Source: Perognathus longimembris pacificus
Taxonomy: Eukaryota; Chordata; Mammalia; Rodentia; Heteromyidae
Assembly (NCBI RefSeq): GCF_023159225.1
Contig: NC_063166.1
Span: 44,757,149-44,821,148 of the forward strand
Length of the DNA: 64,000 bases
Direction of reading: 5' to 3'
The translations under genes and the position numbers were made by a program. The notes beneath the pieces are model-generated. The model worked only from the letters and a program-made list of their open reading frames with translations. It had not been told where the DNA came from and did no database searches. Each line of letters opens with the position of its first letter. The first letter of the stretch is position 1. Positions 62,701 through 64,000 of the stretch are shown piece after piece.

Positions 62701-63350
62701 CACTTGAGCCACAATTCCACATCTGTCTTTTTGGTGGTTCACTGGAGACAGAGTCTTCTGGACTTTCCTGCCTGGGCTGGCTTCAAATTGTGATCCACAA
62801 TCTTCAGCCTCCCCGAGTAGCTAGGATTACAGGCATGAGCCAGTGGTGCCTGGCAAATGTTTTCTGATACTTTCTGAGTAGTCCCTGTTTCTTTTTTTGT
62901 CTTGTGATTGTAAAGAATGAGCAGTCTTCTAGGGGTGCTTGTCTAATTTAACATGTTCCTTACTCAAGTTGTAGCTATGATCTCTAAAAATGTTTACCTT
63001 TGTTTGTAATCTTCAGAAATAAAATAAAATAGAACCTTATTTTGTTAAGCTATACAAAGAACGATGGTTTATGTTTTAGTTATGCATAAGAATGTAAAAA
63101 AAATAGAAATGTTGTATATTCTAAAATACCATCATCTGGGGGCCGTTATCTGTTTTATGTGTGCATTTATGTACTCCCCCCCCCCCCTACACCTCCTGTG
63201 TATTTATAACTCTTGTCTTTAACAAGGGATTTGCAACAAAGCATTGCCAGAGAACCCAGTGCTCCCTCAATTCCTACTCCTGCCTATCAGTCCTCTCCAG
63301 CAGGGGGACATGGGACAGTTCCTCCAACACCAGCTCCAAGAAGCATGCCG
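11510..63350 (+). CDS. PDCD6IP: PDCD6IP (ALIX/AIP1), 16 coding exons, 3' end outside the window
   Basis: Sixteen exons join in phase through GT-AG introns into 2244 nt (748 codons) with no internal stop, and the product is near-identical to human ALIX as I remember it. ALIX is a cytosolic ESCRT-associated adaptor that acts in multivesicular body sorting, exosome formation, cytokinetic abscission and membrane repair. Predicted layout: Bro1 domain about 1-359 (exons 1-9), V domain about 360-702 (exons 9-15), start of the proline-rich region (exons 15-16). Visible functional residues in human numbering are F199, I212 and L216 (CHMP4 patch), Y319 (Src site), F676 (YPXnL pocket), PSAP 717-720 (TSG101) and PTPAPR 740-745 (CIN85/CD2AP). 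The remaining ~120 residues (endophilin, ALG-2 and CEP55 sites) and the stop codon lie past 64000. Introns are 12383, 1849, 6134, 2953, 1752, 2321, 1967, 1194, 1671, 7058, 1098, 3470, 1749, 1202 and 2796 bp. Nothing suggests a pseudogene. Confidence 0.97.
11727..11746 (+). repeat. (GGGCC)4 tract just inside intron 1
   Basis: Four perfect GGGCC units begin 8 bp after the exon 1 donor and continue into further G runs up to about 11770. The run density could support G-quadruplex or R-loop formation at the donor. Confidence 0.8.
12206..12462 (+). mobile_element. 7SL-head/Geo-tail composite SINE
   Basis: Sense copy in intron 1, missing the first ~40 bp of the head. A purine-rich expansion (gagagagaggaaaa...) sits between head and tail. 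Confidence 0.85.
12480..13650. other. Intron 1, no gene seen
   Basis: 12680-12800 (agaaacccagcttaaactag) resembles an ancient mammalian repeat. The rest shows nothing recognisable. Confidence 0.4.
13655..13875 (-). mobile_element. 7SL-head/Geo-tail composite SINE
   Basis: Reverse copy, ggttgtggggcttggactca to ggattacaggtgtga. Confidence 0.85.
14090..14330 (-). mobile_element. B1-like dimer
   Basis: First unit ttttgagacaggattttgat...gagattacaagcatg, then a second, more diverged unit. Confidence 0.65.
14340..15188. other. Intron 1, no gene seen
   Basis: AT-rich sequence with no recognisable repeat or exon. Confidence 0.45.
15201..15397 (-). mobile_element. IDL-Geo SINE, older type (first of a same-site pair)
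   Basis: Carries ctatatatgtggtgctgagg and cttcatgtatatgaggcaag. The target ctcttacaaact appears at 15189-15200, 15398-15409 and, in shortened form, at 15611-15620. Confidence 0.93.
15410..15610 (-). mobile_element. IDL-Geo SINE, young type (second of a same-site pair)
   Basis: Carries tcccgctcaagg and cctcgtgtatccgaggcagg. Same orientation and same target as its left neighbour. Confidence 0.93.
15715..15790 (-). mobile_element. ID-like SINE, old
   Basis: ccctgcagtgctttgtatta...cactgagctacaccc is a diverged reverse ID monomer. Confidence 0.55.
15905..16105 (-). mobile_element. MIR-like element
   Basis: gctaagtgtttactatgtat followed by the reverse MIR-type core. Diverged. Confidence 0.45.
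16201..16425 (+). mobile_element. 7SL-head/Geo-tail composite SINE
   Basis: ctgggtgctggtggctcatg...aagccctggacc; sense orientation in intron 1. Confidence 0.85.
16788..16990 (-). mobile_element. IDL-Geo SINE
   Basis: Perfect duplication actcatcagacattgt at 16772-16787 and 16991-17006. Confidence 0.95.
17007..17646. other. Intron 1, no gene seen
   Basis: No recognisable element. Open frames near 17403-17603 have no family resemblance. Confidence 0.45.
17647..18057 (-). mobile_element. Solo MaLR-type LTR (ERVL-MaLR)
   Basis: Read in reverse it begins TGCCATGGTTTAGGTATGAA and ends near ...ACTAACACA, with the ggcactatt and catgtgttaa phrases typical of MT/ORR1/MLT1 LTRs. The flanks ggtgt (17642-17646) and ggtgc (18058-18062) are a near-perfect 5-bp duplication. 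There is no internal retroviral coding sequence. Confidence 0.75.
18215..18410 (-). mobile_element. B1-like dimer
   Basis: aataggatcttgcccaggca...agctaggatttcagatgtga, then a second half ending accaaacccagctg. Confidence 0.6.
18411..19336. other. Intron 1, no gene seen
   Basis: T-rich tracts at 18549 and 18779; possible old repeat in 18840-19260 but nothing firm. Confidence 0.4.
19353..19455 (-). mobile_element. ID SINE (monomeric)
   Basis: tggtactggggattgaaccc...gctacatcccagccc in reverse. Perfect duplication ttgtcatcctttctaa at 19337-19352 and 19456-19471. Confidence 0.95.
19594..19825 (-). mobile_element. 7SL-head/Geo-tail composite SINE
   Basis: Reverse copy, gccattcctggggcttgagc to acaggtgtgagccactgaca. 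Confidence 0.87.
20177..20330 (+). mobile_element. Geo monomer, internally deleted, with long A/G-rich tail
   Basis: ggtgctgtggctcaagtggt jumps directly to gagttcaagccccagaactg, so the middle of the Geo monomer is missing. A purine-rich tail follows. Confidence 0.75.
20396..20630 (+). mobile_element. 7SL-head/Geo-tail composite SINE
   Basis: Sense copy with a short deletion in the head (cctcagggtctgagatctga). Confidence 0.85.
20805..20875 (-). mobile_element. ID-like SINE remnant
   Basis: agtgctgctggggatcactc...gctatattcccagc. Confidence 0.65.
21135..21780 (-). mobile_element. ID unit plus three B1-like units, split by a SINE
   Basis: An ID-like block (21140-21212) is followed by B1-like units at about 21450-21555, 21556-21668 and 21669-21778, each with a reverse gctgggat-or-similar/agctagg phrase. 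The IDL-Geo at 21228 interrupts the first. Confidence 0.65.
21228..21434 (-). mobile_element. IDL-Geo SINE (nested)
   Basis: Duplication gtgttggttattttt at 21213-21227 and 21435-21449. Confidence 0.95.
22150..22557 (-). mobile_element. 7SL-head/Geo-tail SINE split by an IDL-Geo
   Basis: The Geo end lies at 22150-22221, the 7SL-like head at 22425-22557 (gttggagataagaatctcat...ggattacagtgtgagctacc). Confidence 0.85.
22222..22424 (-). mobile_element. IDL-Geo SINE (nested)
   Basis: Duplication gctaattttttt flanks the insert (about 22209 and 22425). Confidence 0.93.
22560..23278. other. Intron 1, no gene seen
   Basis: No confident repeat or exon. Confidence 0.45.
23292..23498 (+). mobile_element. 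IDL-Geo SINE, young type, sense
   Basis: Duplication aaagtacacttgg at 23279-23291 and 23499-23511. It carries agcggcgctgtggctc and gagcgggaagaagcc. Confidence 0.95.
23604..23804 (-). mobile_element. IDL-Geo SINE
   Basis: Perfect duplication atgagaaagtatctt at 23589-23603 and 23805-23819. Forms an inverted pair with 23292-23498. Confidence 0.95.
24102..24156 (+). CDS. PDCD6IP: PDCD6IP exon 2, codons 70-88
   Basis: Acceptor ctacttttttag-type at 24101, donor CAG|GTAAGT at 24157. The 55-nt exon completes Arg70 and encodes [18 protein letters not shown], part of the Bro1 domain. It is too short to stand out as an open reading frame and was found by matching the expected protein. Confidence 0.96.
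24157..25120. other. Intron 2, no gene seen
   Basis: AT-rich, single-copy looking. No exon between exons 2 and 3 is expected from the protein. Confidence 0.5.
25118..25400 (+). mobile_element. ID-like SINE split by an IDL-Geo
   Basis: agctagagatgtagctaagt...ggtccagggttcc, interrupted, then resumed at about 25376 as ccagggttcctatac with an A-rich tail. Confidence 0.75.
25176..25375 (-). mobile_element. IDL-Geo SINE (nested)
   Basis: Duplication ccagggttcc at 25166-25175 and 25376-25385, i.e. inside the B box of the host ID element. Confidence 0.93.
25505..25680 (-). mobile_element. Ancient L1 3' end
   Basis: aacagatcatgtttataact...gtgtaactagcattcagatc resembles reverse L1M 3' sequence. Confidence 0.45.
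26006..26075 (+). CDS. PDCD6IP: PDCD6IP exon 3, codons 89-111 plus 1 nt
   Basis: Acceptor ctatccag, donor TTGG|GTATGT. The 70-nt exon encodes [19 protein letters not shown] followed by SVKL, a Bro1 segment. Phase 1 at the end pairs with the CT that opens exon 4, giving Ala112. Confidence 0.96.
26810..26935 (+). mobile_element. MIR-like element
   Basis: gtgccttaatttcttcatct followed by attaagaatgaaaatatgta fits the MIR core. Confidence 0.55.
27201..27386 (-). mobile_element. IDL-Geo SINE
   Basis: ttttttgccagtcctagga...cattcccagccc; internal losses in the Geo part. Confidence 0.88.
27390..28800. other. Intron 3, purine-rich stretch without a gene
   Basis: A 27620-28780 A/G-rich block looks like old interspersed repeat. 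A phrase near 28290 (tgcatattagaattacttgt) resembles MER5-type DNA transposons. Open frames here have no family match. Confidence 0.35.
28805..28914 (-). mobile_element. Geo monomer alone
   Basis: ggtcagtcatggggcttgaa...ttgagccacagtgccacttt stops where the left monomer should begin, so this is a 5'-truncated or solo Geo unit. Confidence 0.8.
29050..29150 (+). mobile_element. ID-like SINE
   Basis: ctaagggtgagtgcatggtt...cctagcaagtatgaggcccc with a CA-rich tail. Confidence 0.7.
29692..29743 (+). repeat. (GT)n microsatellite
   Basis: About 26 uninterrupted TG units in intron 3, likely length-polymorphic. Confidence 0.98.
30233..30337 (+). mobile_element. ID SINE (monomeric)
   Basis: gggctgggatgtagctcagt...gttcaatccccagtacc, A-rich tail. 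Duplication aagaaagtaagtat at 30219-30232 and 30338-30351. Confidence 0.95.
30660..31690 (-). mobile_element. Ancient L1M 3' region
   Basis: Two successive reverse copies of the L1M 3' end (ttttaagtgtacagttgtgt with attgtgcaaccatcatcagt, then a later ataagtggaatgatacagta) and then ORF2-end sequence (ggctattgtgaataatattg, catatggtaattct-like). No open frame remains. A younger L1 end interrupts at 31205. Confidence 0.75.
31205..31350 (-). mobile_element. Younger rodent L1 3' UTR end, nested
   Basis: tttttttttttaatttattt then aatatacagaggggttacag, shared in reverse with 48640-48700. Confidence 0.65.
31700..32209. other. Intron 3 end, no gene seen
   Basis: AG-rich single-copy-looking DNA up to the exon 4 acceptor. 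Confidence 0.5.
32210..32337 (+). CDS. PDCD6IP: PDCD6IP exon 4, codons 112-154
   Basis: Acceptor tttttacag, donor CCAG|GTATGT. It encodes Bro1 residues from [15 protein letters not shown] to [10 protein letters not shown]. The donor lies in a 23-bp tandem duplication, so a second identical donor follows at 32361 and a GTAAGT donor at 32376. Only the first keeps the reading frame. Confidence 0.95.
32338..32383 (+). promoter_or_regulatory. PDCD6IP: Duplicated splice donor region after exon 4
   Basis: A 23-bp unit containing CAGGTATGTAGAAAACTGGT is repeated in tandem, so CAG|GTATGT occurs at 32338 and 32361. Right after it, CTG|GTAAGT at 32376 is a third donor with a stronger intronic consensus. 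The second adds 23 nt and the third 38 nt, and both shift the frame into an early stop in exon 5. Confidence 0.85.
32635..32826 (-). mobile_element. IDL-Geo SINE, older type
   Basis: ttttgccagtcctggggctt...ggccatattcccagccc in intron 4. Confidence 0.92.
32900..33108 (-). mobile_element. 7SL-head/Geo-tail composite SINE, degraded
   Basis: taggcttgaactcagggtct...agaattacagccatgagcc. Confidence 0.75.
33424..33520 (-). mobile_element. ID/Geo-like SINE
   Basis: ttttttgtctgagactggga...ctaccacctaagccatgtct. Confidence 0.55.
33614..33999 (-). pseudogene. Processed retrocopy of an mRNA 3' UTR, parent unknown
   Basis: The left edge is a T run (reverse poly-A) followed by ttgacaaatttttattgtga; on the minus strand this reads as an AATAAA-type signal (aataaaaatttg) 15-20 nt before the A tail. 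The insert has a perfect target duplication ttactgatgttctt at 33600-33613 and 34000-34013. Its body is not a known SINE or L1 end, and no long open frame is present, so only the last ~370 nt of a 3' UTR was copied. I could not name the parent gene. Confidence 0.75.
34014..35290. other. Intron 4, no gene seen
   Basis: Contains three tandem-like ctgttaacttt/tttctgttaa motifs near 34305-34400. Otherwise unremarkable. Confidence 0.45.
35291..35444 (+). CDS. PDCD6IP: PDCD6IP exon 5, codons 155-205 plus 1 nt
   Basis: Acceptor cctctctag, donor AGAG|GTAATT. It encodes Bro1 residues [20 protein letters not shown] onward, to [10 protein letters not shown]199, known in human ALIX as part of the CHMP4-binding patch, is encoded inside a run of ten T at 35421-35430. 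Residue 172 is Asn, where I recall Ser in human. Confidence 0.95.
35700..36020 (+). mobile_element. Old interspersed repeat, class uncertain
   Basis: tgtttattctgtgccaggca is a phrase common to old mammalian repeats. Confidence 0.35.
36150..36270 (+). mobile_element. B1/7SL-like SINE
   Basis: ctgcatgtggtggctcaagt...cagtaatcccagctactta...cttgtctcaaaaaaac. Confidence 0.75.
36597..36785 (+). mobile_element. B1-like plus ID-like composite
   Basis: A diverged B1 head (tgtggtggtctctgtttgcc) runs into an ID-like unit (ggggcatagcttatgtggta...gccctgaggtcaaatc). Confidence 0.6.
36890..37050 (-). mobile_element. Ancient L1 3' remnant
   Basis: gcaaccattatcatcttatt and cagctgctggtaacaatgag resemble reverse L1M 3' ends. 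Confidence 0.5.
37197..37297 (+). CDS. PDCD6IP: PDCD6IP exon 6, codons 206-239
   Basis: Acceptor ttattccag, donor CCCAAG|GTCAGT. It encodes [20 protein letters not shown] onward, to KDTLPK239. I212 and L216, the CHMP4-contact residues of the Bro1 domain, are conserved. Lys239 is the junction where the exon 7 alternative acceptor adds residues. Confidence 0.95.
37298..39603. other. Intron 6, mostly unannotated
   Basis: A diverged ID-like element lies at 38213-38320 (gggctagagtgtagattaat...). No other repeat or exon is clear. Confidence 0.45.
39604..39618 (+). promoter_or_regulatory. PDCD6IP: Alternative in-frame 15-nt exon 7 extension (YFYFQ)
   Basis: The AG at 39602-39603 follows a T/C-rich stretch (tttccctggtcag). 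Using it adds TAT TTT TAT TTC CAG, i.e. YFYFQ, between K239 and E240. I recall that a human ALIX isoform of 873 residues carries a five-residue insertion at exactly this place. The choice between the two acceptors is inferred, not seen. Confidence 0.75.
39619..39735 (+). CDS. PDCD6IP: PDCD6IP exon 7 (short form), codons 240-278
   Basis: Acceptor tatttccag, donor CTGCAG|GTGAGT. It encodes [20 protein letters not shown] onward, to EEIARLQ, within Bro1. A second AG 15 nt upstream (39602-39603) would start the exon at 39604 and add YFYFQ in frame. Confidence 0.95.
39736..40610. other. Intron 7, no gene seen
   Basis: Short CA-rich patch at 40057-40082; nothing else recognisable. Confidence 0.5.
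40612..40818 (-). mobile_element. 7SL-head/Geo-tail composite SINE
   Basis: tttggtgctcctcctggggt...gagatgagagtctcatggaa...tggcacctggc, with a short deletion at the junction. Confidence 0.83.
40820..41702. other. Intron 7, no gene seen
   Basis: No repeat or exon recognised. Confidence 0.5.
41703..41925 (+). CDS. PDCD6IP: PDCD6IP exon 8, codons 279-352 plus 1 nt
   Basis: Acceptor ctttttag, donor ACTG|GTATGT. It encodes [20 protein letters not shown] onward, to PISQKFT, the C-terminal part of Bro1. Y319 (Src-type phosphorylation site in human ALIX) is present, followed by His where I recall Asn. Residue 309 is Val rather than Ala. The frame stays open for about 95 codons into intron 8. Confidence 0.96.
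42262..42511 (-). mobile_element. IDL-Geo SINE inserted beside a partial Geo unit
   Basis: A short Geo end (42262-42307, gttgtggggcttgaactcac) abuts a complete IDL-Geo at about 42308-42511. An (AT)n patch precedes it at 42233-42252. Confidence 0.85.
42645..42865 (-). mobile_element. MIR element
   Basis: Reverse MIR: taccatgtgccagcagctct, attctcattttactgatgag, accccaaggtcatggagcct. Confidence 0.75.
43120..43243 (+). CDS. PDCD6IP: PDCD6IP exon 9, codons 353-393 plus 2 nt
   Basis: Acceptor taatttcag, donor AATGG|GTAGGT. It encodes [20 protein letters not shown] onward, to ATTLAN, spanning the Bro1-V domain junction. M361 and F370 differ from the Val and Tyr I recall in human. Confidence 0.95.
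43465..43708 (-). mobile_element. 7SL-head/Geo-tail composite SINE
   Basis: tgctgatacaagggcttgaa...gcagatgagtctcacagact...gagctaccagcagctggct. Confidence 0.83.
43955..44148 (-). mobile_element. Ancient L1 3' remnant
   Basis: acccatttaaaatgtactgt and attaagcactatttctgtca resemble reverse L1M 3' sequence. Confidence 0.5.
44155..44382 (-). mobile_element. 7SL-head/Geo-tail composite SINE
   Basis: ggttgtggggcttgaactca...tagctaggattacaagctgg. Confidence 0.85.
44915..45092 (+). CDS. PDCD6IP: PDCD6IP exon 10, codons 394-453
   Basis: Acceptor tttttacag, donor GATGTG|GTATGT. It encodes the first V-domain arm, [20 protein letters not shown] onward, to NREILDV. The last codon is GTG (Val453), where I recall Glu in human ALIX. 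The alternative donor GAT|GTGGTA would break the phase with exon 11. Confidence 0.93.
45358..45560 (-). mobile_element. IDL-Geo SINE
   Basis: Duplication cataattagtaattt at 45343-45357 and 45561-45575, starting about 250 bp after exon 10. Confidence 0.95.
45576..46860. other. Intron 10, mostly unannotated
   Basis: A MIR-like patch lies at 45990-46110 (gttactgcaaagattaagcc...). No exon seen. Confidence 0.45.
46870..47065 (-). mobile_element. ID-like plus 7SL-like unit, diverged
   Basis: attagtaccagggtgtgaaa...cttttctgcccaggctggtt...ggattacaagattacag. Confidence 0.6.
47279..47482 (-). mobile_element. IDL-Geo SINE
   Basis: Duplication cagttattc at 47270-47278 and 47483-47491. Confidence 0.92.
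47505..47738 (-). mobile_element. 7SL-head/Geo-tail composite SINE
   Basis: gtgttaatactggggcttga...ttaattggagagaagagtct...gtgagccactggcacctg. Confidence 0.85.
47863..48036 (-). mobile_element. IDL-Geo SINE with internal deletion
   Basis: Duplication ctctagctact at 47852-47862 and 48037-48047. About 30 bp covering the Geo A-box region is missing (ggcttctatttgccacagtg). Confidence 0.93.
48160..48258 (-). mobile_element. B1-like remnant
   Basis: gttgagatggggcctcatga...tagaattacaggtgttcatc. Confidence 0.5.
48545..48720 (+). mobile_element. Short L1 3' UTR insertion
   Basis: A 176-bp piece with a G-rich tract (48566-48597), aactgtaacctctctgtaca and an A-rich tail. Perfect duplication taaaaacatctta at 48532-48544 and 48721-48733 shows a 5'-truncated L1 integration. 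Confidence 0.88.
48760..48850 (+). repeat. Pyrimidine-rich low-complexity tract
   Basis: Nearly pure C/T from about 48760 to 48850 (ccttccttggtccctttctc...). Confidence 0.85.
48852..49770 (-). mobile_element. Ancient L1M 3' region
   Basis: Reverse L1: aaaaattacctgacattcac, ctcatataactggagtcctg, tatatacgaaagatcagaat, ctgctttacattcctgca-type phrases follow the order of L1 3' UTR and ORF2 end. No open frame. Confidence 0.72.
49785..49928 (-). mobile_element. 7SL-head/Geo-tail SINE, truncated
   Basis: gggtggcactgggcttttaa...gagtagctagggttacaggc; central part deleted. Confidence 0.7.
50515..50608 (+). mobile_element. tRNA-like (ID/Geo-like) SINE
   Basis: gctggagctgtggctgaagt (A-box-like) and ggccctgagttcaaactatg (B-box-like), then an A-rich end. 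Confidence 0.65.
51170..51250 (-). mobile_element. Solo IDL left monomer
   Basis: gtggtactgaggaattgaac...ctaaatcacattcccagtcc without any Geo part. ctgtttatttta flanks it on both sides (about 51152 and 51250), so it seems to have inserted as a monomer. Confidence 0.75.
51355..51435 (-). mobile_element. ID-like SINE remnant
   Basis: tatggtattgagcaggaaac...ccactgagctatacctta. Confidence 0.65.
51545..52100 (-). mobile_element. L1 3' end adjoining exon 11
   Basis: Begins tattattttaattttgttat, then acaggggttacagttatgtc; later phrases (gtctcactgtgtgtagattc, gagagaaaacatg) match 6225-6560. It ends about 50 bp before the exon 11 acceptor. Confidence 0.75.
52151..52262 (+). CDS. PDCD6IP: PDCD6IP exon 11, codons 454-490 plus 1 nt
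   Basis: Acceptor ccttttttcaag, donor ACAG|GTAAGA. It encodes [20 protein letters not shown] onward, to YKPLRT, in the V domain. An L1 3' end finishes only about 50 bp upstream of the acceptor. Confidence 0.95.
52555..52758 (-). mobile_element. 7SL-head/Geo-tail composite SINE
   Basis: tggtgctggtcctggggctt...tacaaacatgagccactggt. Confidence 0.85.
52791..52965 (-). mobile_element. IDL-Geo SINE with internal deletion
   Basis: Duplication aagatatacctcat at 52769-52782 and 52966-52979. The segment around cactgtccctggc is lost. Confidence 0.92.
53361..53530 (+). CDS. PDCD6IP: PDCD6IP exon 12, codons 491-547
   Basis: Acceptor ttttctccag, donor AGTGAG|GTAAGA. It encodes [20 protein letters not shown] onward, to [10 protein letters not shown] in the V domain. 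R512 sits where I recall Cys in human. Confidence 0.95.
53640..53720 (+). mobile_element. ID-like SINE, diverged
   Basis: gaatagaacatttgcttagt...agatgtgatccccagcaac followed by a CA-rich tail that grades into the TA/TG microsatellite. Confidence 0.55.
53727..53782 (+). repeat. TG/TA microsatellite
   Basis: Alternating tgta/tatg then pure TA (53747-53767) then TG. The open frames on both strands here are repeat translations. Confidence 0.95.
54015..54252 (-). mobile_element. 7SL-head/Geo-tail composite SINE
   Basis: T18 then gtcagtcatggggtttgaac...gggattacaggtgtgagcag. Imperfect duplication tggctaggtaatc / tggctagataatc at its edges. Confidence 0.88.
54260..55535. other. Intron 12, no gene seen
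   Basis: No confident repeat or exon. Confidence 0.5.
55538..55855 (-). mobile_element. ID-like, B1-like and 7SL-like remnants
   Basis: attctggggtctgaactcag...; tgagataagggtcttgcttc...; gttaggattacagacatgag...tggcacctgg. Confidence 0.6.
55860..57000. other. Intron 12 end, one MIR-like patch
   Basis: 56640-56835 looks MIR-like in sense orientation (gttacttaatttttctggga, agcacagtgtctggcagtag). No exon before 57001. Confidence 0.45.
57001..57249 (+). CDS. PDCD6IP: PDCD6IP exon 13, codons 548-630
   Basis: Acceptor tcttgcttag, donor ATTCAG|GTAAAA. The longest exon here (249 nt) encodes [20 protein letters not shown] onward, to EGLLKSIQ. It is helical, charged V-domain sequence rich in heptad-like Leu, Lys and Glu. 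Confidence 0.96.
57515..57605 (+). mobile_element. ID/Geo-like SINE remnant
   Basis: aaggactggagtgtgcctca...ccaaaccccagtaccacc. Confidence 0.55.
57887..58099 (-). mobile_element. IDL-Geo SINE with an 18-bp internal duplication
   Basis: acagcaccacttcggcct is repeated back to back at 57977-57994 and 57995-58012, at the junction of the two monomers. Confidence 0.9.
58133..58582 (-). mobile_element. 7SL-head/Geo-tail SINE split by an IDL-Geo
   Basis: ttggtgctcatcctgggagt...cttagcctcttgg is interrupted at 58333 and resumes as ccttagcctgttgagtggct. Confidence 0.83.
58333..58536 (+). mobile_element. IDL-Geo SINE, sense (nested)
   Basis: gcgctgggcatatggcctag...gccccaggactggcaaaaaa. One of only two sense copies seen within the gene. 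Confidence 0.92.
58735..58818 (+). mobile_element. ID-like SINE, diverged
   Basis: ggcctgatatatgactcaag...gaggacttgaattcaaattcc. Confidence 0.6.
58838..58895 (+). repeat. (GT)n microsatellite, interrupted
   Basis: TG units degrade into gtacgtgtgcatg and cgcgcgtgcgc 100 bp upstream of exon 14. Confidence 0.95.
58999..59133 (+). CDS. PDCD6IP: PDCD6IP exon 14, codons 631-675
   Basis: Acceptor cttttaacaag, donor ACAAAG|GTATGT. It encodes [20 protein letters not shown] onward, to ANLKEGTK, a V-domain helix, phase 0 at both ends. Confidence 0.95.
59885..60071 (+). repeat. Tandem duplication of a ~93-bp unit
   Basis: Unit 1 (59885-59977) and unit 2 (59978-60071) share ggatag, ggaacaatgtct, atctctgtagtgaa and actaaattgttg in the same order, with scattered mismatches. 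It is not a SINE. Confidence 0.85.
60336..60430 (+). CDS. PDCD6IP: PDCD6IP exon 15, codons 676-706 plus 2 nt
   Basis: Acceptor ctgtttacag, donor CTAAA|GTAGGT. It encodes [20 protein letters not shown] onward, to RDELL. The first residue is F676, known as essential for binding YPXnL ligands in the V-domain arm. The exon ends close to the start of the proline-rich region. Confidence 0.95.
60489..60680 (+). mobile_element. 7SL-head/Geo-tail composite SINE
   Basis: gcccacgtgctggtggctca...gacttcaataaactaccaga; Geo A-box part deleted (gtggagctccttgagcataa). Confidence 0.85.
60692..60902 (-). mobile_element. IDL-Geo SINE, young type
   Basis: Duplication tcaagtagaaa at 60681-60691 and 60903-60913. 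tcccgctcaagg and gcctcgtgtatccgaggcag mark the young type. Confidence 0.95.
60914..62238. other. Intron 15, no gene seen
   Basis: A local repeated phrase (gagatataataattgacatattattgagatata) lies at 62143-62190. Otherwise nothing recognisable. Confidence 0.45.
62241..62303 (+). repeat. (CCCT)n microsatellite
   Basis: About 15 tetranucleotide units, pure pyrimidine, at the end of an ID-like remnant (62304-62360). Confidence 0.97.
62425..62525 (-). mobile_element. B1 SINE
   Basis: ttcttgagatagggtctcac...cctgagtgctaggattacgt. Confidence 0.75.
62645..62857 (-). mobile_element. 7SL-head/Geo-tail composite SINE
   Basis: tactggggcttgaactcagg...gctaggattacaggcatgag. A TG-rich tail precedes it (62605-62635). 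Confidence 0.87.
63227..63350 (+). CDS. PDCD6IP: PDCD6IP exon 16, codons 707-748, last coding exon in window
   Basis: Acceptor gtctttaacaag, donor ATGCCG|GTTAGT, ending phase 0. It encodes [20 protein letters not shown] onward, to [13 protein letters not shown] (717-720, TSG101 UEV ligand) and PTPAPR (740-745, PxxxPR ligand of CIN85/CD2AP SH3 domains) are intact. H-G-T-V replaces the H-A-P-T I recall in human just before PPTPAPR. Confidence 0.94.
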
Positions 63351-64000
63351 GTTAGTGCTGCCACTGCATTTGAAGATGGACATTAGGGACAATTGGCTGC
63401 TCTAAAGGAAGAACAGGTTTCCTTTGGAGGGATCCAGTGGTTACCACGAATTCTTGACTAAAAATGGTTAAGCTGAGTCCAACCAAACCATTAGATAACT
63501 TTGTTTACAGCAAATAAAGTGATTAAGCAGGAAGTTAAGTAGGAAGTGGTACTAGTAGTTGGCTAAATCTAGAACATGAGACTTTATATATAGCTTCTGA
63601 GTTGGTCTTTCCTAAAATACATAGAAAAAAGTGTTCTAGAGTAAAATAATTGAAAGACTTCAGACGTGATGATGCACAGATTGTGATTTGTGTTTAGTTC
63701 ATAAACACAGCCACAAGAGCTTTTTCTGTGATAAAGGATACTATCTGGAGTGGGTATTTAGTGATACTGAAAGTAACTGTTAAGTGATTTTATAGAACAG
63801 CATTCTTATCGTCACTTGAGTGCTGAAGTCTGGTGTCAGGTTTGCAACTCTCAAGTGGATCTGCAAATGTGTAGATAAATAGGTGGATATAGCTAGATGA
63901 AACAGGCATGATAGTGTTAATAGTTACTGAGTTTCATATAGATGCATGATTGCTTTATTATAATTTCTTCTTAAGTTTTCAGATATTTGGAGATTTAATT
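63351..64000. other. PDCD6IP: Start of intron 16
   Basis: Begins GTTAGT after codon 748. No further exon, and no repeat I recognise, before the window ends. Confidence 0.6.

Noticed and set aside
1..64000. CRISPR arrays, operons, prokaryotic mobile elements, mitochondrial insertions
   Set aside because: The dispersed ~200-bp repeats are SINEs with poly-A and target duplications. Nothing has regular short spacing, and the window is plainly nuclear mammalian DNA.

Overview
This window is a mammalian nuclear genome segment carrying most of one protein-coding gene, PDCD6IP (ALIX/AIP1), on the plus strand. Sixteen coding exons between 11510 and 63350 splice in phase through GT-AG junctions into 748 uninterrupted codons. 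In the human numbering I recall, this is the whole Bro1 domain, the whole V domain and the first part of the proline-rich region. Human ALIX has 868 residues, so the last one or two coding exons, the stop codon and the 3' UTR should lie beyond 64000. No other protein-coding gene is supported.

The host is almost certainly a geomyoid rodent (kangaroo rats, pocket mice, pocket gophers). The dominant repeat is a dimeric SINE of about 200 bp: a tRNA-Ala/ID-like left monomer joined to a second monomer. That matches the IDL-Geo family described as restricted to Geomyoidea. A second abundant SINE joins a 7SL/B1/Alu-like head to the same Geo-type tail. ID and B1 monomers, a MaLR LTR and rodent-type L1 3' ends agree with a rodent. 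I cannot choose the genus from sequence alone.

Layout. 1-11220 is upstream DNA packed with SINEs and L1 3' ends. 11225-11860 is a GC- and CpG-rich promoter/exon 1 island with a CACGTGAC E-box, an NRF1-like site and an ETS site. Intron 1 (12.4 kb) holds many SINEs, a MaLR LTR and ID/B1 clusters. 24102-45092 carries exons 2-10, with ancient L1 and a small processed retrocopy in introns 3 and 4. Intron 10 (7.1 kb) is repeat rich and ends in an L1 3' end close to exon 11. 52151-63350 carries exons 11-16.

ALIX is a cytosolic adaptor. Its Bro1 domain binds ESCRT-III CHMP4, its V domain binds YPXnL motifs, and its proline-rich tail binds TSG101, CIN85/CD2AP, endophilins, ALG-2 and CEP55. Residues known as functional in human ALIX (F199, I212, L216, Y319, F676, PSAP 717-720, PTPAPR 740-745) are all present.

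Points most worth a second look: a tandem 15-nt alternative acceptor at exon 7 that adds YFYFQ; a 23-bp duplication of the exon 4 splice donor with a third strong donor beside it; a T10 run inside exon 5 over the CHMP4-binding surface; a strong antisense bias of SINEs inside the gene, with an acceptor-like T(n)GCCAG at their ends; two SINEs inserted successively at one site; and one Geo tail shared by two unrelated SINE heads. I found no undescribed multi-gene system.
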